Assembly (NCBI RefSeq): GCF_900199455.1
Contig: NZ_FZQR01000006.1
Location: forward strand, 248,001-312,000
From: Mesorhizobium carmichaelinearum
Lineage (GTDB): Bacteria > Pseudomonadota > Alphaproteobacteria > Rhizobiales > Rhizobiaceae
DNA length: 64,000 bases
Direction of reading: 5' to 3'
Shown here: piece by piece, positions 33,885-41,975 of the stretch
How positions within the stretch are numbered: position 1 is the stretch's first letter
How the letters are laid out: each line of letters opens with the position of its first letter
Notes under the pieces: model-generated
What the model was told of the DNA's origin: nothing
Databases searched by the model: none
What the model saw: only the letters and a program-made list of their open reading frames with translations
Position numbers and translations under genes: made by a program

Positions 33885-35081
33885 ATGCAGGATTTGAAGC
33901 AGCGGCCGGTATCCGTCTTCCGAGAATTCCTCGACAGCGAGGCGGCCGGCGGCATCATCCTGATGGTGGCGGCGGCCCTTGCCTTGATCGTCGCCAATTC
34001 ACCGCTCGCAGCAACCTATTTCGCCGTTCTCCATGCCTATCTCGGGCCGCTCAGCGTCTCGCACTGGGTTAATGACGGGCTGATGGCGGTGTTCTTCCTG
34101 CTCGTCGGGCTGGAGATCAAGCGCGAGATGCTGGACGGACAGCTGTCGACCTGGCCGCGCCGGGCCCTGCCCGGCATTGCCGCGGCCGGCGGCATGGTGG
34201 TTCCGGCACTGGTCTATGTCTTGATCAACCGCAACAACGGGCCGGCACTCTCCGGCTGGGCGATCCCGACCGCCACCGACATCGCCTTCGCGCTCGGCGT
34301 TCTGTCGCTGCTCGGCAGCCGCGTGCCGGCCTCGCTGAAGGTCTTCCTGACCGCGCTCGCCATCATCGATGACCTCGGCGCCGTCATCATCATCGCCATC
34401 TTTTACACAAGCGGCCTGTCGCTCATCTATCTCGGTGCCGCCTTCGCCGTCATTGCCGTACTCGTCGTGCTCAACCGCATGCGGGTGATGACGCTGGTGC
34501 CCTATCTCGTGCTCGGCGCCATCCTGTGGGTCCTGGTGCTGAAATCGGGCGTCCACGCCACGCTTGCCGGCGTCGCGCTGGCACTGACCATTCCGCTTGA
34601 GCGCTCCGCCGGGATCGGCCACGATCTCGACCATTCGCCGCTGCACCGGCTCGAGCATGGCCTGCACAGAATAGTGCCCTTCTTCGTCATCCCGATCTTC
34701 GGCTTCGCCAATGCGGGCGTTTCGCTCGCCGGCCTCAGTTTTGGCGCGCTGATCGAGCCGTTGACGCTGGGCGTCGCCGCCGGCCTCGTGGTCGGCAAGC
34801 TAGTCGGCGTGTTCGGCTCGTCCGCGCTTGCCATAAGGCTCGGCCTCGCCGACCTGCCGGCCCACGCCGGCTGGTCGCACATGATCGGCATCTCGCTGCT
34901 CTGCGGCATCGGCTTCACCATGAGCCTGTTCATCGGCCTGCTCGCCTTCGCCAGCGATGTGGCCCTGCAGGACGCGGTCAAGGTCGGCATCCTCGCCGGC
35001 TCCTTCATCGCCGCAATCCTCGGCGCCGCCGTCCTGCTGATGGCGCCGGCGGCTGGTGGGGTGGAAGAAGAGACGGAGTAG
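33885..35081 (+). CDS. nhaA: Na+/H+ antiporter NhaA
   Basis: 398 residues with about twelve membrane segments. The ion-binding Asp pair is in LAIIDDLGAVIIIAIFY, and PTATDIAFALGVLSLLG is the other hallmark. GGAGG lies six to ten nt before the ATG. NhaA exports Na+ in exchange for protons for pH and salt homeostasis. It is convergent with mmcB across a long palindrome. Confidence 0.96.
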   Translation: MQDLKQRPVSVFREFLDSEAAGGIILMVAAALALIVANSPLAATYFAVLHAYLGPLSVSHWVNDGLMAVFFLLVGLEIKREMLDGQLSTWPRRALPGIAAAGGMVVPALVYVLINRNNGPALSGWAIPTATDIAFALGVLSLLGSRVPASLKVFLTALAIIDDLGAVIIIAIFYTSGLSLIYLGAAFAVIAVLVVLNRMRVMTLVPYLVLGAILWVLVLKSGVHATLAGVALALTIPLERSAGIGHDLDHSPLHRLEHGLHRIVPFFVIPIFGFANAGVSLAGLSFGALIEPLTLGVAAGLVVGKLVGVFGSSALAIRLGLADLPAHAGWSHMIGISLLCGIGFTMSLFIGLLAFASDVALQDAVKVGILAGSFIAAILGAAVLLMAPAAGGVEEETE

Positions 35082-35095
35082 GGGCGGGATTCTTG

Positions 35096-35300
35096 GGTTC
35101 CTCGCCCCCGCAAAGCGGGGGAGAGGTGGCCCGGCGAAGCCGGGACGGAGAGGGGGACGCCCTCTGTGAAGCCAGAGCACGATGAAGGAGGGGGCGCTTG
35201 TCAGCTCCCTGAGGCGACACAATCTCAGGCGCCGCGCTGGCCCCTCTCCGTCCCGGCTTCGCCGGGCCACCTCTCCCCACTGCGTGGGGCAAGGAACCCA
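35096..35300. repeat. Long palindrome between convergent nhaA and mmcB
   Basis: Arms 35118-35155 and 35241-35278 are perfect reverse complements over 38 nt (GGGGAGAGGTGGCCCGG ... and its complement). Looser pairing extends outward to GGGTTCC/GGAACCC. About 85 nt lie between the arms. The sequence resembles a common Mesorhizobium repeat. Being placed between convergent genes, it could act as a bidirectional terminator. Confidence 0.75.
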
Positions 35301-35311
35301 GGTTCTGCGAG

Positions 35312-35812
35312 CTACTCGCTCTCCCCGTGGATCGCCGGCACCGAGACGCCGGCCAGCTCCGCCGCCAGCAGCCGCGCCGCACCTGCCCGCGCAATCCGCA
35401 GCATCAGCGCCTTGCGCGTTGCCGCCGCCATGCGATGCTCCGGCGCATCGCGCAGGATTTCGGCGCCGTAGCCGTCGGAAAGGATGAAGCCGCACTCTTC
35501 GGGGAAGATGTCCGCCGGCACGCCAGGATGGGTGGCGAAGAAGAAGCGGTCGGAATGCAGCCGGTAATCGGGCCATTTGCGGTCGACCCTGAAATCCTCG
35601 ATAGAGGATTTGATCTCGATAATCCAGATATCGCCCTGCCGGGTCAGCGCCACGAGGTCGGCGCGGCGGCCGGTGGCCAGCGACAGTTCAGGCAGCACAT
35701 GCGCGCCCATTTCCATGAGCAGCCGCTGCACCCCGCGTCGCACCAGCATGGCGCGTTCGGACTGGCGGCCGTCGATGAGGGGGTTGATTGCGATGGGGGA
35801 AATGATCGGCAT
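35312..35812 (-). CDS. mmcB: MmcB-family DNA repair protein
   Basis: 166 residues from ATG 35812 (an upstream in-frame ATG at 35824 adds four). The family (PF06319-like) belongs to the DNA-damage response of alphaproteobacteria and has a nuclease-like fold. Visible motifs are ELSLATGRRADLVAL and WIIEIKSSIEDF, giving a D-(x)n-E-x-K catalytic pattern as in PD-(D/E)XK enzymes. WPDYRLHSDRFFFAT follows. It is convergent with nhaA. Confidence 0.87.
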   Translation of the reverse strand: MPIISPIAINPLIDGRQSERAMLVRRGVQRLLMEMGAHVLPELSLATGRRADLVALTRQGDIWIIEIKSSIEDFRVDRKWPDYRLHSDRFFFATHPGVPADIFPEECGFILSDGYGAEILRDAPEHRMAAATRKALMLRIARAGAARLLAAELAGVSVPAIHGESE

Positions 35813-35968
35813 GGCAGGCACCATGCCAGATTTTGTTCACGGTTTGAACCATTTTACGCAAGGCGATTGTATATTTGACAAACCCATAGCCGATACAGGC
35901 CCGAGGAGAGCCGGTAGGAGGAAGTCGAGTCTATCCAGTGGATCTGTGCGCCAACCTAAGGCTGGGGA

Positions 35969-36136
35969 TCAGTTCGACTCACGCTGGAGAACTCTTTGTC
36001 TTTCGAGGAACCGCTTGGCGTGTTCCCCCCACTCCGCAGCCGTCGTTTTGTGCTCTTGAGCGTATGTTTCGAACGCCCTGCGCAGAGCTTCCAGGTCCAA
36101 AGCCCAAAACTGCTTGTCTTTATCGTCGTTCAACAT
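35969..36136 (-). CDS. Small charged helical protein, 55 aa (hypothetical)
   Basis: A 55-codon frame from ATG 36136 to TGA, in an otherwise gene-free stretch. The product is highly charged and probably a single long helix or helical hairpin (KDKQFWALDLEALRRAFETY ... EHAKRFLERQRVLQRE). Codon use is coherent, but the ribosome site (GGGTGA) is weak. No family is recognised. Confidence 0.45.
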   Translation of the reverse strand: MLNDDKDKQFWALDLEALRRAFETYAQEHKTTAAEWGEHAKRFLERQRVLQRESN

Positions 36137-36368
36137 AGCGTCACCCAGCCCATTGAGCCGACGATATGCCCTTCAAATCAAGCCTTCAAGAACCGATCCT
36201 GACTTCTTTTGGGTGTATCTGCTCTGTCAAATCCGGTGAAACAGCACAGAAAAGGTTCTGCCCTCTACAGCTGGGCAGTCCGTGGGCGGGACTTCAGTCT
36301 TAATTGAGCTGCAGCTAATACGCATATAGCTTAGGCAGTGCGGAGACGATCCCAAAAGCCTGACCCGC

Positions 36369-36420
36369 AACGACCCGGCACGACCCCACGTCCCCCCGAC
36401 TGCGAGCGTGCCGGGTCGTT
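36369..36420. repeat. Inverted repeat, 14-bp arms
   Basis: AACGACCCGGCACG (36369-36382) and CGTGCCGGGTCGTT (36407-36420) are perfect complements across a 24-nt spacer. The role is unknown. There is no flanking gene within 230 nt. Confidence 0.7.
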
Positions 36421-36738
36421 CCTAAGGGGGTGCGTGGCAAGCGGACTGGCGGACCTGTCGGCACCATGCCTCGGCGCAAACCAGCATGCACTGTCCAATT
36501 CGCGCCGCGGACGAACTGGGGGCTTGATCCCTTGCACGGCGGTCCTATGTCGGGTCGAACGACTTTCGCTCTTCTTTGGAAGACGGCAGAACTTATTTGG
36601 AAGTGGCGGGACTAAAGTCTTGCGTGCATATGCACAAAGGTCTGAGAGGACTGTTTAGGTTCCGTTAATGTCCGTTGGACGTTCCGTTACTTTAGTTAGT
36701 CGGCATATAAGGGTTGAGGCGGGGGAATGTGCCCGCGG

Positions 36739-36789
36739 AATGGCCGGTGCAATTTGCGCTTGGGTTTATAGGGGGCTGCACCGGCCATT
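36739..36789. repeat. Inverted repeat, 13-bp arms
   Basis: AATGGCCGGTGCA (36739-36751) and TGCACCGGCCATT (36777-36789) are perfect complements across 25 nt. It lies in the gap about 190 nt from the end of the SMR gene. Confidence 0.7.
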
Positions 36790-36980
36790 GCGGGTGTGGG
36801 CTTTTGGGTGTGGTTGTCCCCGCGTCGATCAACTTATATGTATATTAGCAACCATGCAAATAAGACTGAAGTCCCTTGTTCCTCAGGATATGGCTGCATC
36901 GAGCAGGCAGTTCAACGGGTCGATTGTCTGCAGTCCCTGACTTTTCGGGGCGATCCTATGTTTGACAGATATGGTCTAGA

Positions 36981-37313
36981 TCAATGGGCACTGGTCCTGG
37001 ACAACAGGTTTAGAACCAGCACGCCAGCCAGGATCAGGCCTATGCCAATGAGGCCCGCAGCATCCGGCCTTTGCCCATAGACAATCCAGCCGACCAGCGC
37101 GACAAGGACGATGCCGCCGCCCGCCCAGACAGCGTAGGCGATGCCGATCGGTATCCGGTCCAACACCTGCGCGAGGAAGAAGAACGCTGCCGCGTAACCG
37201 AGCAGCACCACGATCGACGGGCCAAGCCTGGTGAAGCCCTCCGAGGCTTTCATCGCGCTCGTTGCGATGACTTCGGCGACAATGGCCAGGGCAAGAATGG
37301 CATAAGCAGGCAA
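36981..37313 (-). CDS. EmrE-type small multidrug resistance (SMR) transporter
   Basis: 110 residues, four membrane helices. The essential Glu is in VAEVIATSAMKASEGFTRLGPS. GIAYAVWAGGGIVL and the end GVLVLNLLSRTSAH align throughout with E. coli EmrE. The family exports cationic drugs and quaternary amines with proton antiport. The start is TTG 37313 with a strong GGAGG eight nt upstream, which decides the start. It is downstream of, and on the same strand as, the CueR-type gene (95 bp apart), so the two may be cotranscribed. Confidence 0.92.
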   Translation of the reverse strand: MPAYAILALAIVAEVIATSAMKASEGFTRLGPSIVVLLGYAAAFFFLAQVLDRIPIGIAYAVWAGGGIVLVALVGWIVYGQRPDAAGLIGIGLILAGVLVLNLLSRTSAH

Positions 37314-37408
37314 CGGCGAACCTCCATCGATTGGGAGGTATCTAATGATCAGAAGCCAATGGCGCCGTCACGTTCACTTTCTCGTGATCTCTATTCTGGG
37401 CATGGCCC

Positions 37409-37831
37409 TCAGGCGGACTGTGCAGCGGCCCCATCACCAAGCGCCACTGCCCCCGCCATGTCATCCAGGATCGGGCAGTCAGGCCTGTTGTCGCCATGGC
37501 AGGCATGGATAAGTTTCTGCAGGGTCGAGCGCATCGACTGCAGCTCGCGCACCTTCTCTTCGATCGCCGTGACATGGGCGGCGGCGATCTCACGAACGTC
37601 GGCGCTGGCGCGGCTGCGATCCTGGTAGAGCGCCATCAACTGGCGGCAATCGTCGATGGAAAAGCCGAGGTTGCGCGCGCGGCGCAGGAAGGCCAGCCGG
37701 TGGATGTCGTCACCGGAGTAATCGCGGTAGCCGTTGGCGGCGCGCGCCGGCGCGATCAGGCCGATCTCCTCATAGTAGCGGATGGTCTTGGCCGGCAGGC
37801 CGGACCGCTGGGCTGCATCACCGACGTTCAT
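37409..37831 (-). CDS. CueR/HmrR-type copper-responsive MerR regulator
   Basis: 140 residues. The MerR HTH is at residues 1-40 (GLPAKTIRYYEEIGLI, then YRDYS). The metal site matches CueR: Cys111 and Cys119 in CHGDNRPDC, and a Ser at position 76 equivalent to CueR Ser77, which marks Cu+/Ag+/Au+ sensors. GAGGA precedes the ATG. Its likely target is the operator at 47759-47789 in front of the copper ATPase, about 10 kb away. No similar operator was found upstream of its own gene. Confidence 0.92.
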   Translation of the reverse strand: MNVGDAAQRSGLPAKTIRYYEEIGLIAPARAANGYRDYSGDDIHRLAFLRRARNLGFSIDDCRQLMALYQDRSRASADVREIAAAHVTAIEEKVRELQSMRSTLQKLIHACHGDNRPDCPILDDMAGAVALGDGAAAQSA

Positions 37832-38059
37832 GACTGATCCTCGATTCCAGGTAACCGTTTGATGTCGCCCCCATTGAATTTCCTACACAATCCGGTGAGG
37901 GCTGTTGCTGAAATGCCATAGTGAGACGCTTACCAGCATGTAGGGCCACGCATATAGGCATCGTGCGCTTGGCAAGCAAAGCAAATGCCAGCATGAATGA
38001 TGATCAAGAAAGCGGTCGACTCGTGCCGCTGACATTTGGGCGGGGCTCCGGATCACCAC

Positions 38060-38677
38060 ATGCGCATGAAGTCGCTTGCAATAATTGCCGCATTGGCGCT
38101 GTCCACGGCCATCGCCGGTTGCAGCACCATTGGCGGGCAGATCTTCTCCAACGACTACGGCGCCGTGACCGATGCTGGTTACCAACTGCCGCGCATCCCG
38201 ATCGAAAAAGTGCCGAGGCAGTATCACCGACAGGAAGTGAACTACGACACCAAGGAAAAGCCCGGCACCATCATCGTCGATACGCAGAACAAGTTCCTCT
38301 ACTTCGTCGAGGGCGACGGCCTGGCCATCCGCTACGGCATCGGTGTCGGCCGCGAGGGCTTCGAATGGCATGGCACCGCCCATATCGCGCTGAAGCGTGA
38401 ATGGCCGACCTGGACGCCGCCGCGTGAAATGATCAGGCGGCAGCCGGAGCTGGCCAAGTTCGCCGATGGCATGGAGCCGGGCCTGAAGAACCCGCTCGGC
38501 GCGCGCGCCATGTATCTGTTCAACAAGGGCGGCGACATGGGTTACCGGCTGCACGGCAGCCCGGAATGGAATTCGATCGGCAAGGCGATGTCGTCCGGCT
38601 GTATCCGGCTGATGAACCAGGACATCATCGATCTCTACGACCGAACCTCGGTTGGCGCCAAGGTCATCGTGATGTAG
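38060..38677 (+). CDS. L,D-transpeptidase (YkuD) lipoprotein
   Basis: 205 residues from ATG 38060. A lipoprotein signal peptide ends with lipobox LSTAIAGC. The YkuD catalytic domain has the motif HGSPEW ... SSGCIRLMNQD with the nucleophilic Cys and catalytic His. ErfK/YbiS-type enzymes make 3-3 peptidoglycan cross-links or attach outer-membrane proteins to peptidoglycan. TIIVDTQNKFLYF is the usual domain start. An intrinsic terminator follows at 38765-38792. Confidence 0.92.
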   Translation: MRMKSLAIIAALALSTAIAGCSTIGGQIFSNDYGAVTDAGYQLPRIPIEKVPRQYHRQEVNYDTKEKPGTIIVDTQNKFLYFVEGDGLAIRYGIGVGREGFEWHGTAHIALKREWPTWTPPREMIRRQPELAKFADGMEPGLKNPLGARAMYLFNKGGDMGYRLHGSPEWNSIGKAMSSGCIRLMNQDIIDLYDRTSVGAKVIVM

Positions 38678-38764
38678 GGGCCACGATCCCTCGCGGGATC
38701 ATGGTCAACGAGAAGACAAGTTTCGTACGCGGACCGTCTAGGCAACAACGGACGTCCCAAACAG

Positions 38765-38792
38765 AAAACCGGGCAATTCGGCCCGGTTTTTT
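38765..38792 (+). terminator. Rho-independent terminator
   Basis: AAAACCGGGC and GCCCGGTTTT form a perfect 10-bp stem around AATTCG, followed by T-rich sequence. It ends the L,D-transpeptidase transcript. It could also serve the minus-strand NIPSNAP gene because the stem begins with A-runs. Confidence 0.88.
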
Positions 38793-38824
38793 GTTGTTTG
38801 CTCGATGCGACGCCTGCTCGGCGG

Positions 38825-39151
38825 TCAGGACACCGCCGAGAACGAGGTGGGAACCAAAATTTGGTTGGTGATTGTCTCGGTGATCTGGCCATCACGCTCG
38901 GAATCTTCCCGCGCCTGCGTCCAGGCGGGGTCCTTCACGAACGCCGTCCAGCGCTCTTCGCGTTCGGCCAGCGATTCCCATGCCAGCATGTAGGTCAGTT
39001 CGTTGTTCGAAGCACCGATCAGCGTGGTAAAGAAACCCGCTTGGCGGATACCGTGCTTTTCCCATAATTTGAGGGTGATCTTGTCGAAGCGATCAAGAAG
39101 CGCCGGCAAGCGTCCCGGCAAAGCCCGGTAAACCCGAAGTTCGTAGATCAT
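38825..39151 (-). CDS. NIPSNAP-family protein
   Basis: 108 residues, dimeric alpha-beta barrel fold. The start MIYELRVYRALPGRLPALLDRF and the middle LTYMLAWESLAEREERWTAF are diagnostic of NIPSNAP proteins. AAGGAACTCC precedes the ATG. The biochemical role of bacterial members is not established. Confidence 0.9.
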   Translation of the reverse strand: MIYELRVYRALPGRLPALLDRFDKITLKLWEKHGIRQAGFFTTLIGASNNELTYMLAWESLAEREERWTAFVKDPAWTQAREDSERDGQITETITNQILVPTSFSAVS

Positions 39152-39233
39152 TTTGGAGTTCCTTCGGATCGATGCGCCGGAAGCGAAGAAAATCGGACCA
39201 GATGGTCAGCAGGGTAGAATTATCAAAGGGGCG

Positions 39234-39803
39234 TCAGGAGACCTGCTCGACCTGCTGTACCTCCGGCACGAAGTAACGCAGGAGATTCTGGATGCCGTGC
39301 TTCAGTGTCGCCGTCGATGACGGGCAACCGGCGCAGGCGCCCTTCATGTGCAGGAACACCGTGCCGTTCTCGAAGCCGCGGAAGGTGATGTCGCCGCCAT
39401 CCTGGGCCACCGCGGGGCGCACCCTGGTGTCGAGCAGTTCCTTGATGGTGATGACGAGTTCCTCGTCCGCCTTGTCGTAGAATTCGCCGGTCTGGCTGGT
39501 CTCGGCGGCCGGGCCGGCCTTGGCCATGACAGGCGCGCCGGACATGAAATGCTCCATGATGGCGCCGAGGATCGCTGGCTTCAGGTGCTGCCAGTCGGGG
39601 CCGTCCTTGGTCACGGTGATGAAGTCGTAGCCGAAGAAGACGCCGGTGACGCCGGGGATTTCGAACAGCCGGCCGGCCAGCGGCGAGGCCGTTACCGCGC
39701 TGTCGGCATCGCGGAAGTCGGCAGTGCCTTCCAGCAGCACTTCCTTGCCGGGCAGGAATTTCAGCGTCGCCGGATTGGGCGTCGATTCGGTCTGGATGAA
39801 CAT
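39234..39803 (-). CDS. NifU-family Fe-S scaffold/carrier protein (Nfu type)
   Basis: 189 residues. The N-terminal Nfu-N domain (ESTPNPATLKFLPG at residues 6-19) is followed by the NifU C-terminal domain with CAGCPSS carrying the CxxC that binds a 4Fe-4S cluster. This layout is the housekeeping Nfu/NfuA carrier of alphaproteobacteria, not nitrogenase NifU. Its neighbours on the same strand are the universal stress protein and trpS. Confidence 0.93.
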   Translation of the reverse strand: MFIQTESTPNPATLKFLPGKEVLLEGTADFRDADSAVTASPLAGRLFEIPGVTGVFFGYDFITVTKDGPDWQHLKPAILGAIMEHFMSGAPVMAKAGPAAETSQTGEFYDKADEELVITIKELLDTRVRPAVAQDGGDITFRGFENGTVFLHMKGACAGCPSSTATLKHGIQNLLRYFVPEVQQVEQVS

Positions 39804-39949
39804 GGCCGTCTCCGTGCCCGTTTCGGGCAGCTAGTTTGGAATAATTCTAAATAGGCTCTATCGGCTGGACATTCAAGCGAAACGCATCGCTGGAAAGGCT
39901 GGCTGGCGGAATGTTTTTGCTGGCTGGGGAAGAGAATCCCGGGCGGGCT

Positions 39950-40441
39950 TCAGGCGAGGCTGTCGATCTCCTCGTCGGACAAATTCTGCGGCACGACCGT
40001 GACCGGAATGGGGAAGGCCGCGCCCTTGCCGGCCACTGCACCGACCAGCGGTCCGGGGCCTTCCTTGCCGGCGCCGGCCGCCAGCACCAGGATGGCGATA
40101 TCCTGGTCTTCCTCGATCAGTTTGTGGATCTCTTCCGTCGGCTTGCCTTCGCGCACCACCATTTCCGGCTCGATGCCGAGCTTCTGGCGCACCTTGTTGG
40201 CGTGGCCGTCGAGAGCCGCGCGCGCCGTGGCGTTCGCCTCCTCGCGCATGATCTTCTCGACGCCCAGCCAGTGCTGGAAATCGTCCGGTACGATAACATA
40301 GAGCAGCACCAGCGTTCCGCTGGTGCTCTGCGCCCGCTTCGAGGCGTAGGCGACGGCGCGCTCGCACTCGGGCGTATCGTCGATGATCGTCAGGAATTTC
40401 CTGCGATGACCGGCTTCACGGCTGAGGCGTTTGGAGACCAT
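39950..40441 (-). CDS. Universal stress protein (UspA family)
   Basis: 163 residues. The strand-helix start KFLTIIDDTPECERAVAYASKRA and the nucleotide-loop region ILVLAAGAGKEGPGPLVGAVAGKGAAFPIPVTVVP fit the ATP-binding UspA fold, with GxxGxG-like spacing somewhat altered. It lies between Nfu and trpS. The upstream gap carries two structured palindromes. Confidence 0.88.
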   Translation of the reverse strand: MVSKRLSREAGHRRKFLTIIDDTPECERAVAYASKRAQSTSGTLVLLYVIVPDDFQHWLGVEKIMREEANATARAALDGHANKVRQKLGIEPEMVVREGKPTEEIHKLIEEDQDIAILVLAAGAGKEGPGPLVGAVAGKGAAFPIPVTVVPQNLSDEEIDSLA

Positions 40442-40451
40442 GTCTATCTAC

Positions 40452-40528
40452 CTAGTGTCGTGATTTCGAAGTTCGCCTGCTTTCGATATCTCGCTCGGAG
40501 CGAACTTCGAAATCAAAAACGACACTAG
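40452..40528. repeat. Structured palindrome 1 (covarying pair)
   Basis: GATTTCGAAGTTCGC (40462-40476) and GCGAACTTCGAAATC (40500-40514) pair perfectly across a 23-nt spacer containing GATATC. Outer arms CTAGTGTCG and CGACACTAG extend the stem. It lies just upstream of the universal stress protein ATG (40441), inside its leader. Confidence 0.85.
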
Positions 40529-40543
40529 AAATCAATAGTTTGC

Positions 40544-40620
40544 TCGTTGTCCCTGATTTTGAAATTCGCGTTACCCTTGATATCCAACTCTGGCGAATTT
40601 CAAAATCAGAGACACGAGTG
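40544..40620. repeat. Structured palindrome 2 (covarying pair)
   Basis: CTGATTTTGAAATTCGC (40553-40569) and GCGAATTTCAAAATCAG (40593-40609) pair perfectly across 23 nt that again contain GATATC. Outer CTCG(T)TGTC/GACACGAG pairs extend it. Relative to palindrome 1, two positions differ in the left arm (C/T and G/A) and both are compensated in the right arm. Confidence 0.85.
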
Positions 40621-40734
40621 TCATTCCGGCCGCAATCTGCCACCGCGGCAGACCGGCGGCAAGCCGCCGGTCCTGGGCCAGTATATGTTGGAGCCAGTCT
40701 GTCTCGGCGAGCGCAGTGCAACCGACGATGCGGG

Positions 40735-41802
40735 TCAGCCCTGCAGCAGGCCGATAATGTCGCGCACGGTTTTCATGGTGGTCTCGGCCAGAACGCCGGC
40801 ACGTTCGCCGCCGTCCTTGAGCACCGCGTCGACATAGGCGCGATCGCTTTCGATGCGGCGCATCTCGCCGGCGATCGGCGCCAGCTTCTCGACCGCAAGG
40901 TCGGCGAGCGCCGGCTTGAACACGGAAAACTGCTGGCCGCCGAATTCCTTCAGCACGTCGGCCTTCGACATCTCGGCCAGCCCGGCATAGATGCCGACCA
41001 GATTTTCCGCTTCCGGCCGGCTTTCCAGCCCGCCGACCTCGCTCGGCAAGGCTTCCGGATCGGTCTTGGCCTTGCGGATCTTCTTCGAGATGGTGTCGGC
41101 ATCGTCGGTCAGATTGATGCGCGACAGGTCCGACGGGTCCGATTTCGACATCTTCTTCGACCCGTCGCGCAGGCTCATGATGCGCGCCGCCGGCCCGCCG
41201 ATGACCGGTTCGGTGATCGGGAAGAAGCCGTTCACCGTCTCCTCGCCGACCTGCATCTCGACGCCGACGCTAAGGCTGGCGATGCGGTTGGAAAAGTCGT
41301 TGTTGAATTTCTGGGCGATGTCGCGGGTCAGCTCCAGATGCTGCTTCTGGTCCTCGCCCACCGGCACATGGGTGGCGCGGTAGAGCAGGATGTCGGCAGC
41401 CATCAGCGAGGGATAGGCGAGCAGGCCCAGCGAGGCATTCTCGCGGTCCTTGCCGGCCTTGTCCTTGAACTGCGTCATCTTGTTCATCCAGCCGATGCGC
41501 GCGACGCAATTGAAAATCCAGGCGAGCTCGGCGTGCTGCATCACCCGCGACTGGTTGAAGACGATGTGCTTCTTCGGGTCGATGCCCGAGGCGAGGAAGG
41601 CGGCGGTGATCGAGCGCGTCTGGTCGGCAAGGTCCTCATGGACCAGCTGCGCGGTCAGCGAATGCAGGTCGACGACGCAATAGATGCAGTCGGACGTGTC
41701 CTGCAGCGCGACGAATTTCTTGATGGCGCCGAGATAGTTGCCGAGATGCAGATTGCCGGTCGGCTGGACGCCGGAGAAGACGAGTGGTTTGAAGGCGGAC
41801 AT
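40735..41802 (-). CDS. trpS: Tryptophanyl-tRNA synthetase
   Basis: 355 residues from ATG 41802, which follows GAGGAAACCC. Class I synthetase with the HIGH-like motif PTGNLHLGNYLGA and KMSKS in GSKKMSKSDPSD. It charges tRNA-Trp. It follows murJ on the same strand, the order usual in Hyphomicrobiales (glnD-murJ-trpS). Confidence 0.97.
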   Translation of the reverse strand: MSAFKPLVFSGVQPTGNLHLGNYLGAIKKFVALQDTSDCIYCVVDLHSLTAQLVHEDLADQTRSITAAFLASGIDPKKHIVFNQSRVMQHAELAWIFNCVARIGWMNKMTQFKDKAGKDRENASLGLLAYPSLMAADILLYRATHVPVGEDQKQHLELTRDIAQKFNNDFSNRIASLSVGVEMQVGEETVNGFFPITEPVIGGPAARIMSLRDGSKKMSKSDPSDLSRINLTDDADTISKKIRKAKTDPEALPSEVGGLESRPEAENLVGIYAGLAEMSKADVLKEFGGQQFSVFKPALADLAVEKLAPIAGEMRRIESDRAYVDAVLKDGGERAGVLAETTMKTVRDIIGLLQG

Positions 41803-41835
41803 GGGTTTCCTCATGGCTTGTGGAGGGCCGTATAA

Positions 41836-41878
41836 GCATGATTCCAAAAAGTTGCAGACTTTTTGGAGCCAATCATGC
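41836..41878. repeat. Intergenic palindrome between trpS and murJ
   Basis: GCATGATTCCAAAAAGT pairs with ACTTTTTGGAGCCAATCATGC around TGCAG, with a small bulge. It resembles the dispersed GCATGATT...AATCATGC rhizobial palindromes. Confidence 0.65.
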
Positions 41879-41975
41879 GGCTGGAAACCGCGCGCGGCGA
41901 AAGTCTTGCGACGGCGCGCTTATGAACGAACACGACGCTACGATCAAGACCGCTGTTGCCGTCGGCTTGCCTGGT

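Larger units (their letters stand above)
36137..36980. other. Gene-poor, lower-GC gap with palindromes
   Basis: No convincing gene in about 840 nt. Composition is more AT-rich than the surroundings (for example CAACTTATATGTATATTAGC near 36830). It holds two long inverted repeats (36369-36420 and 36739-36789) and a direct repeat GTTCCGTTA at 36659 and 36681. A 90-codon open frame at 36668-36940 has a non-protein-like composition and was not accepted. Confidence 0.5.

Noticed and set aside
36668..36940. 90-codon open frame in the gene-poor gap
   Set aside because: Cys/Arg/Gly-rich product without a ribosome site, and it runs through the 36739-36789 dyad.
39234..39803. Nitrogen-fixation NifU (symbiosis island marker)
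   Set aside because: The Nfu-N plus CxxC architecture is the housekeeping carrier. No nif, fix or nod genes or nod boxes were seen in the window.
40452..40620. CRISPR array or tRNA-like structure
   Set aside because: Only two units with diverged arms and no identical repeats or unique spacers. No cloverleaf or CCA end.
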